A stretch of DNA of 64,000 nt from Halioglobus sp. (GTDB lineage: Bacteria > Pseudomonadota > Gammaproteobacteria > Pseudomonadales > Halieaceae): positions 1-64,000 of the forward strand of contig PABK01000017.1 of assembly GCA_002699145.1 (NCBI GenBank), in the 5' to 3' direction. Made by a program: the position numbers and the translations under genes. Under the pieces are notes generated by a model, which ran no database searches, was not told the DNA's origin, and saw only the letters and a program-made list of their open reading frames with translations. Positions 44,689 to 54,624 of this stretch are shown piece after piece (positions within the stretch are counted from its first letter, which is position 1; every line of letters starts with the position of its first letter).

Positions 44689-46979
44689 GTGTGTCGCCGT
44701 GGCCCGGGCGTGACGACGCCCCGGTGGTGTTCATTGTCGACGCCGCACACCGCGTGGACGAGGGGTTGCTGATGGACTGGCTGCGCGACCACAACCCGCG
44801 GCCGGAGCGCGCCCCCGAGAGCGTCGTGGTGCCGATCGTGCGCGACCCCGAGAACATTCCCAGCGCCGCGTTGCTGCCGGTGCTGGACCTGCCGGACGCA
44901 ACCCTGCTGGTGCCGCTGCGCGTGGTGTGGAAGACCTCGATCGCCGCCAAGACCGGCGCGCCGCGCCTGCGCGACCTGCTCTGGGGTAACCCGCGCCGGC
45001 CGAACATCGCCCGCGCGCGCCGCGTCCTGCGCAAGCACCCCGAACGCGCGCAAAAGATCGCCGCCGCCGCGGCCACCCTGGGCGAGCTGAAGGAACGTTA
45101 CCGGCAGCGCCGCGCCCAGGAGCCGACGGACCGGCAACTGGCGGATTACATCGCGGCGCAGGCCGGCCTCGCGCTGGACGTCGCCGAGCGCAAGTTGCGC
45201 GGCAGCCGCTACAAGGTGCCGCGGCAGGTGGCGCGCAACCTGCAGGCGCGGCCGGCGTTCCGCAGCGCGCTGGCGCAGATCAGCCAGGAGACCGGTCGCC
45301 CGCTGGAGGACCTGCAACGGGAGTCCGCGGAGATCATGAAGGAGCTGGTTTCCATCCCGCAGACTTTCTGGATCGACGTGATGGGCGCCTTCAACCGCTA
45401 CCTGATCAACCTCGGCTACGAGACCGACATGGTCATCGATCGCGCCGCCCTGGACCGGGTACGGCAGATCACGCGCGAGCACCCCTCCGCCCTGCTGTGG
45501 ACGCACAAGACCCATGTCGACGGTTTCGCCATTCATTCCACCTTGCTGGAGAACGACTTCCCGGCGCCGCATATCCTCGGCGGCGTCAATATGGCGTTCG
45601 GCGGCCTGGGTTTTCTCGCGCGCCGCGCCGGCGCCATCTTCATTCGCCGCAGTTTCCAGGACAACCCGTTGTACAAGATGATCCTGCGGCAGTACCTGGG
45701 CTACTTGCTGGAGAAGCGCTTCCCGCTCACCTGGGCCTTCGAGGGCACGCGTTCGCGCGTGGGCAAGCTGATGCCGCCGCGCTACGGCCTGCTCAAGTAC
45801 GTGGTCGAGGCCGCGCACAACAGCGGTGCGGAGAACCTGCACATCGTGCCGGTGGCGATCAACTACGACCTGATCGGCGATGTCGGCGATTACGCCACGG
45901 AGCAGGCCGGCGCCAGCAAGCAACCGGAGAGCCTGAAGTGGTTCATCGGCTACCTGCGCGGCCTGCGCCAGCCCATGGGACGCATCTATGTCGATATCGG
46001 CGAGCCCGTGGTGTTGCCGCGGGCGCCGGACCCGCAGGACGCGCGGGCGCTGCAGAAAATCGCCTTCCAGGTGGGCGTGGAGGTGAACAAGGTGACGCCC
46101 ATCACGCTGGCCTCACTGTCCGCCATGATCCTGCTGGGGGCCGCGCCGCGCGCCCTGACGGAGCAGGAACTGCGTGCGGAGATGCAGGCGTACATCGACT
46201 GGGCCAGGCAGCGCGACATTCCCTTCACCGCGACTTCCGACCTCGGGAACGACGAGCAACTGCGTACGCTGGCCCGGCAGATGATCGCCAACGGCCTGGT
46301 GACCCGCTACGATGGCGGGCCGGAAAGAGTCTACGCGCTCAAGCCGGAACAGCACGGCATCGCCAGCTATTACAGAAACACCACCATCCACCACTTCGTC
46401 AACAAGGCCATCGCCGAACTGGCGCTCATGGCGGTGGCGTCGCAGCCCGGGGGCGGCGCGGCCGCCTTCTGGGAGGAAGCGGAGAGCTTGCGCGACCTGT
46501 ACAAGTTCGAGTTTTTCTACGCGCCCACCGACGAGTTTCGCGACCAGGTACGCACCGAACTGTGCCGCTACCGGCGGGACTGGGAGAGCAGGCTGGACGC
46601 GGATGCCGGCTTCGCGCAGAAGTTCCTGGCGACGCTGACGCCGCTGGTGGCGCACACGGTGCTGATCTCTTTCACCGAGGCCTACCGCGTGGTGGCCGAG
46701 GTGCTGGCGCGCAAGTCGGCGACGGATGCGCTGGGCGAGAAGGATGTACTGGCCCAGTGCCTGCCCTACGCGCGGCAGGCGCTGCTGCAGCGGCGCATCA
46801 CCAGCGAGGCATCGATCGGCAAACTGCTGTTCCTGAACGGCTTCAAGTTAATGGAAAACCGCGGCCTTGCGGAGGCCGGCGACGAGGAACTGGTGCAGCG
46901 CCGCCTGCAGATGAGCCAGTCGCTGCGCGAACTGACCCACCGGATAGAAATCCTGCGCAGCCTGGCGCTGCCGCGATAG
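44685..46979 (+). CDS. plsB: glycerol-3-phosphate 1-O-acyltransferase
   Basis: This 764-residue PlsB-type enzyme has the acyltransferase blocks in order: H274-KTHV-D279 (HX4D), GAIFIRRSF, FEGTRSR and VPVAINYD. Large N- and C-terminal helical parts are normal for the family. It transfers an acyl chain from acyl-CoA or acyl-ACP to the sn-1 position of glycerol-3-phosphate at the inner membrane. It lies between the PlsC fusion and gpsA, giving a complete route from DHAP to phosphatidic acid in one operon. Confidence 0.92.
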   Translation: MSVSPWPGRDDAPVVFIVDAAHRVDEGLLMDWLRDHNPRPERAPESVVVPIVRDPENIPSAALLPVLDLPDATLLVPLRVVWKTSIAAKTGAPRLRDLLWGNPRRPNIARARRVLRKHPERAQKIAAAAATLGELKERYRQRRAQEPTDRQLADYIAAQAGLALDVAERKLRGSRYKVPRQVARNLQARPAFRSALAQISQETGRPLEDLQRESAEIMKELVSIPQTFWIDVMGAFNRYLINLGYETDMVIDRAALDRVRQITREHPSALLWTHKTHVDGFAIHSTLLENDFPAPHILGGVNMAFGGLGFLARRAGAIFIRRSFQDNPLYKMILRQYLGYLLEKRFPLTWAFEGTRSRVGKLMPPRYGLLKYVVEAAHNSGAENLHIVPVAINYDLIGDVGDYATEQAGASKQPESLKWFIGYLRGLRQPMGRIYVDIGEPVVLPRAPDPQDARALQKIAFQVGVEVNKVTPITLASLSAMILLGAAPRALTEQELRAEMQAYIDWARQRDIPFTATSDLGNDEQLRTLARQMIANGLVTRYDGGPERVYALKPEQHGIASYYRNTTIHHFVNKAIAELALMAVASQPGGGAAAFWEEAESLRDLYKFEFFYAPTDEFRDQVRTELCRYRRDWESRLDADAGFAQKFLATLTPLVAHTVLISFTEAYRVVAEVLARKSATDALGEKDVLAQCLPYARQALLQRRITSEASIGKLLFLNGFKLMENRGLAEAGDEELVQRRLQMSQSLRELTHRIEILRSLALPR

Positions 46980-46992
46980 GGAGAACGGAACA

Positions 46993-47994
46993 ATGACATT
47001 GCGAGTCGGACTTCTCGGCGGCGGTTCATGGGGCACCACGGTGGCGGCCCTGGTGGCGCGCAATACGGAGGTCAAGCTGTGGGCGCGCGACGCGGCCACC
47101 GTGCAGGAGATCAATACGCGGCACAGCAACGAGAAGTACCTGCCCGGCGCCAGCCTGCCGGAAAACCTGGTCGCCGTGGCCAGTATCGAGGAGGCGGTGC
47201 ACGATATCGACGTGCTGGTGATGGGCGTGCCGTCCCAGGGATTCCGGACCGTGCTGGAGGAGGTGCGGCCACACCTGCGCGCCTGGGTGCCGGTGATCAG
47301 CCTGACCAAGGGCCTGGAGCGCGACACCGGTCTGCGCATGACGCAGATCATCGAGGAGGTATTGCCGGGGCACCCGGTGGGGGTGCTCACAGGCCCCAAC
47401 CTGGCGCGGGAAATCATGGCCGGGCAGGCCGCCGCCAGCGTTATCGCCATGGAGGATGAGATCATCGTGCGCGAGTTGCAGTCGCTGTTTCGCAGCGGCC
47501 TGTTTCGCGTGTACACCAATAACGACGTCATCGGCTGTGAGCTGGGCGGCGTGCTGAAAAACGTCATCGCCATCGCCGTCGGCATGGGCGACGGCCAGGG
47601 CGCGGGGGACAATACGCGCTCCGCGCTGATCACGCGCGGCCTGGCGGAGATCACCCGTCTGGGCGTGGCGATGGGCGGGTGCGAGCAGACCTTCGCCGGG
47701 CTGGCGGGCATGGGCGACATGATCGCCACCTGCACCAGCGTGCAGAGCCGCAATCGCTATGTCGGCGTGGAACTGGGCAGGGGCCGCAGCCTGGACGATA
47801 TCATCGCCGAAATGGTCATGGTCGCGGAGGGCGTGAAGAGCACACCGACGGTAATTGCCCTGGCGGAACAGTACGCGGTGGACATGCCCATCGCCCGCGA
47901 CGTGTACCGCGTGGTGGTGGAGGGCGGCACCGCGAAGCAGGCTTTCCGTGGGCTGCTGCGCGTGCAGCCCAGGGCCGAGTCGGAGCCGGGCTGA
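46993..47994 (+). CDS. gpsA: glycerol-3-phosphate dehydrogenase [NAD(P)+], copy 2
   Basis: This 333-residue paralogue of the gene at 19542-20546 shares nearly all conserved segments: GGGSWGTTVAALV, LTGPNLAREIM and GCELGGVLKN. The last residues are also alike. It makes sn-glycerol-3-phosphate for the PlsB and PlsC enzymes encoded just upstream. Its stop codon shares a base with the next ATG. The duplicate may be a lipid-operon-specific copy with separate control. Confidence 0.95.
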   Translation: MTLRVGLLGGGSWGTTVAALVARNTEVKLWARDAATVQEINTRHSNEKYLPGASLPENLVAVASIEEAVHDIDVLVMGVPSQGFRTVLEEVRPHLRAWVPVISLTKGLERDTGLRMTQIIEEVLPGHPVGVLTGPNLAREIMAGQAAASVIAMEDEIIVRELQSLFRSGLFRVYTNNDVIGCELGGVLKNVIAIAVGMGDGQGAGDNTRSALITRGLAEITRLGVAMGGCEQTFAGLAGMGDMIATCTSVQSRNRYVGVELGRGRSLDDIIAEMVMVAEGVKSTPTVIALAEQYAVDMPIARDVYRVVVEGGTAKQAFRGLLRVQPRAESEPG

Positions 47995-48848
47995 TGCGCC
48001 TGCGCGAGAACAGCTTCGCGGGCGCCGGCGGCGCGCGCATCCACACCCGCTGCTGGCAGCCAGAGGCCGCGCCGCGCGGCGTGTTGCTGGTGTCCCACGG
48101 CGCGGCGGAGCACGGCGGGCGCTATGCGGGCTTCGCCGCGCATTTCACGGCGCGCGGCTACGCGGTGGCGGCGCTGGACCATTTTGGCCACGGCAGGTCC
48201 GAGGGCGGGCGCTGCTGCCTGCGCAGTATGGACGACCACGTGCGCAACCTGGAAACCTTCCGCGCCGGCTTGCAGGCCGACTTCCCGGGGCTGCCCATGG
48301 CGCTGGTCGGCCACAGCATGGGCGGCCTGATCGCCTGCCTGCACCTGCTGGAAAAACCCGACCTGTTCGCCACCGCCATCCTCTCCGGCCCCGCGATAAT
48401 GACCGCGCTGGCGCCGCCGTGGTATCAGTTGCAACTCATTCGGCTACTGGCTGTTCTCGCCCCGAACCTCGGCGTTGTGCAGCTCGATGCCGACGGCGTC
48501 AGCCGCGTCCCGGCGGAGGTCCAGCGCTACGTCGGTGACCCGCTCAATTACAGCGGCAAGCTGAGCGCGCGCCTGGTGTCGGAAATGTTCCGCAGCATGG
48601 CCATCGTGCAGGCGCGCGCCGGCGATATCCGCCTGCCCCTGCTGCTGTTGCACGGCGGCGCCGACAGCATGACCTCCCCGGCGGGCTCGGAATACCTGTA
48701 CCGGCATGCGGGCTCGGCGCAGAAAGCCCTCAAGGTCTACCCGGGCGCGTACCACGAGATATTCAACGAACCGGAGCGGGAAGAGGTGTTCGCGCAGATA
48801 GAGCGCTGGTTGCGCGACACCCTGGGTCCCGACGGCGATGGTGGTTAG
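47994..48848 (+). CDS. alpha/beta hydrolase, monoacylglycerol-lipase-like
   Basis: This 284-residue Hydrolase_4-family protein has nucleophile elbow GHSMGG, acid residue in HGGADSMTSP and catalytic His in YHEIFNEP. The HGAAEHGGRYAGF segment near the N-terminus is diagnostic for monoglyceride lipase/lysophospholipase-like enzymes. It starts within the gpsA stop (TGATG). The operon suggests turnover of mono- or lysoglycerides alongside synthesis. No signal peptide is present. Confidence 0.87.
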   Translation: MRLRENSFAGAGGARIHTRCWQPEAAPRGVLLVSHGAAEHGGRYAGFAAHFTARGYAVAALDHFGHGRSEGGRCCLRSMDDHVRNLETFRAGLQADFPGLPMALVGHSMGGLIACLHLLEKPDLFATAILSGPAIMTALAPPWYQLQLIRLLAVLAPNLGVVQLDADGVSRVPAEVQRYVGDPLNYSGKLSARLVSEMFRSMAIVQARAGDIRLPLLLLHGGADSMTSPAGSEYLYRHAGSAQKALKVYPGAYHEIFNEPEREEVFAQIERWLRDTLGPDGDGG

Positions 48849-49776
48849 CGACAAGCCGGCGGGCCAGGCGCCCGTGGCCGGCGCGCACCGTTTTATCATC
48901 TACCAGTATGGCAAGGTGGGCAGCACCTCGCTGTCGGCGGCGCTGGACCAGCTTCCCGGGGCGCAGGCCAGCGCCACGCACTTCCTGGGCGAAAAAGCGT
49001 TTCGCGAGGTGTTCGACCGCCTGCTGGACCCGCGCACCCCGCAGTATTTTTTCGAGCACGAGTCCGGCCAGCTGTTCAGGAACCTGCGCATCCACCGCCA
49101 GTTCCTGCGCCGCGACACGGACCCGGGTGCGCTCACTGTGGTCAGCCTGGCCCGTGAGCCCTTCGACTGGTTCCGCTCGGCGTTCGCGCAGGATATCCGC
49201 CAGCACCTGGAAATGCTGCGCGCGATGCTGGCGCGGCGCGGGATCGACTGCGCCGACGACGGCGAGACGGTGACGGCCGGCCTGGAGATGCTGCTGGAGA
49301 GACTTGTCGCGGCAATCCACCTGTGCGGCGACCTCGACAGGATGTGCGCCGATGACCGCCGCGCCTTGCTGCGCAAGGACCTGGAGCATGCGGGCCGCGC
49401 GGACTTTCGCCAGTTCATGTACTTCCTGCACCTGTTCCTGCGCCCGCATATCTGGTTCCGCAACCACTTCCTGCAGGTGCTGGGCTTCGAGCTGGGGGAA
49501 ATGGAGCAGGTGGAGGACGCCGTCTACCGGCGACGGCAGGATTGGGGCTCGACCTACGTCCTGAAGTACGAATCACTGCAGGACGCGGCGCGCTGGATGC
49601 TCGCCGATCTCGGTGTCGACGAGTTGCTGGCGCTGCCGCAGGCCAACATCAGCGCCGACAAACCGCTGTCGCAGGAAATCCGTCGCGCTTTCGCATCGCC
49701 GCAGGCTGCGGCGCTGCGCCGTCTATGCCATTCCGCGGATACGCGCTTTCTCGGTTACGCGCAAGCAAGGGAGTAA
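48838..49776 (+). CDS. putative sulfotransferase A
   Basis: This 312-residue protein has an N-terminal YQYGKVGSTSL loop, matching the PAPS 5'-phosphosulfate loop of carbohydrate sulfotransferases, and VVSLAREPFDWFRSAF, matching the 3'-phosphate-binding region. There are no membrane segments. The start ATG lies within the end of the lipase gene (11-bp overlap), so it is read from the lipid operon. A sulfated lipid or glycan acceptor is possible. Confidence 0.72.
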   Translation: MVVSDKPAGQAPVAGAHRFIIYQYGKVGSTSLSAALDQLPGAQASATHFLGEKAFREVFDRLLDPRTPQYFFEHESGQLFRNLRIHRQFLRRDTDPGALTVVSLAREPFDWFRSAFAQDIRQHLEMLRAMLARRGIDCADDGETVTAGLEMLLERLVAAIHLCGDLDRMCADDRRALLRKDLEHAGRADFRQFMYFLHLFLRPHIWFRNHFLQVLGFELGEMEQVEDAVYRRRQDWGSTYVLKYESLQDAARWMLADLGVDELLALPQANISADKPLSQEIRRAFASPQAAALRRLCHSADTRFLGYAQARE

Positions 49777-49857
49777 CTGCCCCGGCCGGTCCTCATGGCA
49801 TTCGACACTGATGGCAGGTACCATTGTGCCTGCGATTCTCGCAAAGGCTGTCTGAAC

Positions 49858-51027
49858 ATGGCTTCCAAGCAGCTGGTTCTTCATGTTGGTTTGCATAAAA
49901 CGGCAACCAGCTCCTTCCAGGTTACCTGCGGTCAAAACCAGCAGGCGTTGATGGACCAGGGTATTTGTTATCCCCGGTTTACGATTGGCGACAGGACGAC
50001 GTTCAATCATGGAATTCCCGTTTTCATTTTGTTCAGCGATCAACCGCAGAATTACAATGTCATTATCAAGTGGGGTCTGAACAACCATCTCGATAAAATC
50101 GTGCGCAAGTGCGAGGAGCAACTGGATGCAGTCCTCGATGGTCATGAAAGTGTCCTCTTGTCGGGAGAGGATGTATCTCTCTTGCCCGCCACAGGCCTGG
50201 ACAGGTTAAATACCTACCTGCGGAAAAAAGACTACACGGTGCGGGTGCTGTGTTCTGTGCGAAAGCCCTATTCGTTCACTTGTTCTGAAGTGCAACAGAA
50301 GATAAGAGGGGGTAGGCTCAGAAGTATAGAGAAAATACGGGTGCCACGAAAATCGTTACGTATAAAGACGCTGCGGGACACTTTCGACAAGGTCGAATTT
50401 TTCAGCTTTGAAAAAGATCTTGAATATCCTGGGGGGCCGGTTGCCGCCCTGCTGGACAGGGCGCAGGTAAAAAAAGAAAAAATAGAGATACAGGCAGTAA
50501 ATGAAGGCCTGGGAAATATTACCACGCGGCTGTACGCGGCCATAAACCGCGAATATCCGGTCATTCTGCACGGCAGGCTTAATCCTGACGGACGAGAGCC
50601 AGGGGTCAGGAACTTCGACGATAACAAGTTTCTGTTAACCCGGGACGAAATTGCACAGATCCGCGCACAGCTAGATCGCGAGAATGCGAAAATCGCTGCC
50701 TTGTTGGGTGCTGAATTCACCGACAGCAGTTACCCGTTCTCTGAAAGCTTCACTATAGATTTGGACACTGCCGCGCGCATGTTGACGGAAGTGACGGAAA
50801 AGCCACACGTGAGACAGGTTGTGAAAGCGTTTCTGCTCAGACACGGGGATTCATCGTGGAGCGAAGCCGATTTGCTGGCGGCGAGCCATGAGGCAGACAG
50901 AAGAATCGAACAAAACAGAATGCAGGCTGATGAGGCGGAAATTGACGCCGCGACACCAGAAACCGGAACTTCCACCCTGGTGAAGCTGTGGCGGGCAGTG
51001 CGGTCTATAAAAAAGGAAAGCAGATGA
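49858..51027 (+). CDS. putative sulfotransferase B
   Basis: This 389-residue protein opens with LVLHVGLHKTATSSFQ, a phosphosulfate-loop pattern (HxGxxKTxTTS) of bacterial sulfotransferase-like proteins. LCSVRKPYSFTCSE takes the place of the second PAPS site. It is less GC-rich than its upstream neighbour and has AAAAAAG-rich codons. Its stop overlaps the next gene by 4 bp (ATGA). The acceptor is unknown. I start at ATG 49858; the ATG 63 bp upstream lacks a ribosome-binding site. Confidence 0.72.
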   Translation: MASKQLVLHVGLHKTATSSFQVTCGQNQQALMDQGICYPRFTIGDRTTFNHGIPVFILFSDQPQNYNVIIKWGLNNHLDKIVRKCEEQLDAVLDGHESVLLSGEDVSLLPATGLDRLNTYLRKKDYTVRVLCSVRKPYSFTCSEVQQKIRGGRLRSIEKIRVPRKSLRIKTLRDTFDKVEFFSFEKDLEYPGGPVAALLDRAQVKKEKIEIQAVNEGLGNITTRLYAAINREYPVILHGRLNPDGREPGVRNFDDNKFLLTRDEIAQIRAQLDRENAKIAALLGAEFTDSSYPFSESFTIDLDTAARMLTEVTEKPHVRQVVKAFLLRHGDSSWSEADLLAASHEADRRIEQNRMQADEAEIDAATPETGTSTLVKLWRAVRSIKKESR

Positions 51028-53045
51028 TTTTCGGCCGAAAAGCGGGTTCAGCGGGAATAATAATTGCAGTAACTGTTGTTGTGGTGTCGGCAGGATTGTT
51101 TCTGTTTTTACGAGACAGGTTACAGCAGGCCGGTGTGGCCAGCGGCGACCTGGCCGGCCTTGCATGCATTGAGGCAGAGTCGTTCGCCATGCCGGCAGAG
51201 GAAGCACCATCCATTTTTCTGCAAGACCATTCGGCACTGTTGGGCGAAGAAGCTCGTACGAAAACGTTTTCCATCGCTGTCGCTGACCTGAACAGTGACT
51301 CTCGAGACGACATAGTGGTGGGAGCGCACGGAGAAAACCCCATTGTGTACATCAACGACGGGAAAGCTTTTGTCGACAGGTCCGAGGTGCTGTTTCCCAA
51401 ACCCACTCGCATTGATCGCCACGGCTACACGTTCGCCGACCTGGATAATGACGGGGACCTGGATGTGGCCATTGCCGGTGGCGGCAGTGATGGCGTTGGC
51501 AAGGGCTCTCCGAATATTTTCCTTAGAAACAAGTCTGCTTCCAATGGCATGGAGTTTTCCCGGGAACAGGTACCAGACAATCTTGCCTTGCCGCGTTCCA
51601 GGACCCGGACATTGATACCCGTAGTGGCAAAGAGTGGTGCGGCGGTTGATCTCTACCTGGCGGCATTGTCGCGCAGCGACTATCCCAACAGGCTATTTCG
51701 CAACAACGTCACAGCCGATAAATTCAGCTTCTCCAGTGCTGATGATCACCCCCTGACGCGCGAGTTGGAAGACCACGGCAGGGGCGTGTTCGCTGATTTC
51801 GACAATGATGGCAGGCGCGACTACCTGACGGTGAATGGTCGTTCTATCGACCTGTACTGGCATCCGGACTCTGGCAGGGCCATGTCGAAACTGGCAAACA
51901 AGGCCTATTCCGTCAAGGCGGCCGATTTTAACAACGACGGGCTGCTGGATATTTTTGTCGGCAGGTCAGCCGGTCCGAGCGGCTCGGATGTCGTTACCAA
52001 CGATGCTAATGGGCTAATTTTCGTTGTTAGAAAGCATGGGGATGATGATGACAACCTGATTTCGTTCAAGACAAGTTCAGACTCCGTGGCGGTGGATTTC
52101 ATGCAACATGTCAGGGCCACGGAGTCGTTCAAGCTCGGGGGGGCGGAAGACATCTATATCGGGGCAAGTGCTTACAATCCCAGGCGCAGAAAATTCACCT
52201 TGAGCAAGGACGCTGCGTCTGGTGTCCCCGAAGATACCGACTTTCCGGGAATTTATCTCTGGTATGAACCCGGGACCAGCCGCTGGTATCTCAAGTGGAG
52301 GTTTTATGATTCTCTCGATATCTACAAGGGCGTTTTGTCCGCAGGCGGTATCACGGAGCTGGAGACGTCGGAGTTTGTCCGTAAGCAGCCCAGGGAAGTA
52401 GAAGACTACATTGCGATTAACCAGGGTAATGGAATTTTCAGGAGAATCTGCCTGGATGGCTTGGAGCATCGGCAGAGTACAGTTGCCACCACGGTGGCTG
52501 ATCTCAATAACGATGGATGGCTGGATATTCTGGGTGTCCGGCACGGCGAGCAGGGCGCTGAGAATGGCAGGCCCTTCATCCTGGAAAACCACGGCGGAAC
52601 GACTTTTACCCTGCAGGAACTGCCACTGCGCGATCGCGATCGGCTGCACCGCGCGGATATCGTGGCGCATGGTTTCTTCGACGATGACGACCTGCCGGAT
52701 GCGGTCATTACGAACGGTTACGGGCAAATTCCCGGCACTTTTGGGGTAACGCAACTATTGTTGAACCGGTCGTCAGCTCACGAGGCCGTACGCATTCTCT
52801 TGCGGGGAACCACGGCAAACTCCTATGCCCTCGGGGCCAGCCTGACTCTTCGGGATGCCAGGGGTAGAGTCCTCGGTTACCGGGTGGTCGGCCTTAATAC
52901 CAATATTTCCCAGGACACGTTCTGGCAGCACTTCGGGTTGGGTGAATCCATTGGTCCCTGGGAACTGGCGGTAGAATGGCCCGATGGAAAGCGCACGCGT
53001 CATACGCTGCGCGATCCTGGAAAACATTACATCGAACAGCCGTAA
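51024..53045 (+). CDS. FG-GAP/ASPIC-UnbV repeat protein with N-terminal membrane anchor
   Basis: This 673-residue protein has a single N-terminal hydrophobic helix (about residues 9-30). A beta-propeller-like array of Ca2+-binding repeats follows (DLNSDSRDD, DLDNDGDLD, DFDNDGRRD, DFNNDGLLD, DLNNDGWLD, FDDDDLPD). An ASPIC/UnbV-type domain lies at the C-terminus (GASLTLRDARGRVLGYR and WELAVEWPDG). It is probably displayed in the periplasm or on the surface, for adhesion or carbohydrate binding. AGGAAAG precedes ATG 51024. Convergent with the sulfatase. Confidence 0.85.
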   Translation: MIFGRKAGSAGIIIAVTVVVVSAGLFLFLRDRLQQAGVASGDLAGLACIEAESFAMPAEEAPSIFLQDHSALLGEEARTKTFSIAVADLNSDSRDDIVVGAHGENPIVYINDGKAFVDRSEVLFPKPTRIDRHGYTFADLDNDGDLDVAIAGGGSDGVGKGSPNIFLRNKSASNGMEFSREQVPDNLALPRSRTRTLIPVVAKSGAAVDLYLAALSRSDYPNRLFRNNVTADKFSFSSADDHPLTRELEDHGRGVFADFDNDGRRDYLTVNGRSIDLYWHPDSGRAMSKLANKAYSVKAADFNNDGLLDIFVGRSAGPSGSDVVTNDANGLIFVVRKHGDDDDNLISFKTSSDSVAVDFMQHVRATESFKLGGAEDIYIGASAYNPRRRKFTLSKDAASGVPEDTDFPGIYLWYEPGTSRWYLKWRFYDSLDIYKGVLSAGGITELETSEFVRKQPREVEDYIAINQGNGIFRRICLDGLEHRQSTVATTVADLNNDGWLDILGVRHGEQGAENGRPFILENHGGTTFTLQELPLRDRDRLHRADIVAHGFFDDDDLPDAVITNGYGQIPGTFGVTQLLLNRSSAHEAVRILLRGTTANSYALGASLTLRDARGRVLGYRVVGLNTNISQDTFWQHFGLGESIGPWELAVEWPDGKRTRHTLRDPGKHYIEQP

Positions 53046-53058
53046 CAGCTTTACAGCT

Positions 53059-54624
53059 TCAACATTTCTTCAATGCGTACCCCGTCGTACTCGTATCAAT
53101 CTGGTTGTAGGGACTTGCATCCTTGAGCGGATACGTAGACCTGGAGTTCCATTGACCGATTGGCCACAGGTAGGAGTACTGATATTCCTCGAGCAGTGCC
53201 GCAAGCTTATCGCACATCTGCGAACGCAGTTCGGAGTACTCGGCAGCATCTGCCAGGTTCCTGGTTTCGTAGGGGTCTTCCCGGAGATCGAATAGTTCGG
53301 ACTCGTATGCGTTTTCGGGATAGGTGATTAGTTTGTGTTCGCGAGTTCGAACAGCCAGTATCGTCGGCGTCCTGAGAACGTTGAGCGCGCCCTGCTTGTT
53401 GGGTTTGTCGGGCCATTTCTCCGTGTCGTACGGTAGCTCCCAGTGTTCATAGAGAATTGCGTCACGCCATGGTGCAGCGCTGTCAGAGAACAGTGGCCGC
53501 AGGCTTTTGCCGTGCATCGGTGAAGCCGGGCTGACGGCGGCAAGATCCAGGATGGTAGGCGCCAGGTCGATGTTCAGTACTAGCTCTTGCGACTGCGTTC
53601 CTGCGGTAATCTCACGTGGATAGCTGATAATCATTGGGACTCGCATGCTTTCCTCGTATGCGGAACGCTTGTCTCCCAGCAGGTGTTCTCCCAGGTAGTA
53701 GCCGTTGTCGCTGGTGAAAATCACCACGGTATTTTCTCTCAGGCCGTGGGTCTCCAGGGCGTCCATGATAAGCCCGATATTCTTGTCCAGCCCCAGCATG
53801 GTCTCCAGAATGTCATTCCAGAAGTTGCGATAGGTTCTGCGCCTGGGGGGTTCATTCTTATAGCTGCTCCAGGGCGGTGCGCTTGACCAGTTTGGCGCAC
53901 GCGAGATCTTTTTGTTGCGATAGGATCCGGCGTGCTCATCCATTGGCGTAAACGGTTGATGCACGGCCTTTAACCCGATCACGGCCGCAAATGGTTTGTC
54001 GCGAGGAGTGTCGAGATATTCGCTGAAGTAGTTCACCGAGTGGCTGTCTACATAGCCCCTGGTATCCAGCGGCTTCCGCGCGCCACTTTCCCCAATGAAA
54101 AATCGCGTGCCCTTATAATGGCCCTGGCCGCGGAACGTCGCGACGTATTCGAACCCGGGGCGTTCAAGCTGCCTGCCATGGTGCCATTTGCCGAAGTAGG
54201 CAGTGGTATAGCCCGAGTCTTTCAGCATGGACGCCCAGTTGGGCTGGTCGGAGGCCGGCGTATAGTTGTCTATCACGCCATGCGCATGGGCAAAGCGCCC
54301 GGTCAGGATGGAGGAGCGGCTCGGGGAGCATAGCGATGTGGTGACAAACGCGTTGCGAAAACGTATCCCGTCATTGGCCAGGGCATCGAGGTGCGGTGTT
54401 TTCAGGAATGGAAACAACGCGTTTTGTCCCTGTTCGGCCTGCACCAGTCCAAGCTGGTCCCAGCGCTGGTCGTCAGTGACGATAAGCAGGATATTGGGCT
54501 TGCCACTTTTCGGCCAGGCGGCCTCGCTGTCTTGCTGCGAGCTTGTCAAATGGAACCATGACGCAATGGACAGGGCGCCGGCGATGAGCAGGACGCCGAA
54601 GGCTTTACGCTTGTTCTTGTTCAA
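53059..54624 (-). CDS. sulfatase (formylglycine-dependent)
   Basis: This 521-residue sulfatase has TDDQRWD at 50-56 for Ca2+, the modification motif C99-S-P-S-R103 (Cys to formylglycine), and FTSDNGYYLGEH with further metal ligands. An N-terminal hydrophobic anchor (about 8-22) points to a periplasmic location. The maturase gene is not in the window. The start is TTG 54624 behind GGAAGG. Next to two sulfotransferase-like genes, it may act on sulfated glycans of the same structure or on algal polysaccharides. Confidence 0.92.
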   Translation of the reverse strand: MNKNKRKAFGVLLIAGALSIASWFHLTSSQQDSEAAWPKSGKPNILLIVTDDQRWDQLGLVQAEQGQNALFPFLKTPHLDALANDGIRFRNAFVTTSLCSPSRSSILTGRFAHAHGVIDNYTPASDQPNWASMLKDSGYTTAYFGKWHHGRQLERPGFEYVATFRGQGHYKGTRFFIGESGARKPLDTRGYVDSHSVNYFSEYLDTPRDKPFAAVIGLKAVHQPFTPMDEHAGSYRNKKISRAPNWSSAPPWSSYKNEPPRRRTYRNFWNDILETMLGLDKNIGLIMDALETHGLRENTVVIFTSDNGYYLGEHLLGDKRSAYEESMRVPMIISYPREITAGTQSQELVLNIDLAPTILDLAAVSPASPMHGKSLRPLFSDSAAPWRDAILYEHWELPYDTEKWPDKPNKQGALNVLRTPTILAVRTREHKLITYPENAYESELFDLREDPYETRNLADAAEYSELRSQMCDKLAALLEEYQYSYLWPIGQWNSRSTYPLKDASPYNQIDTSTTGYALKKC

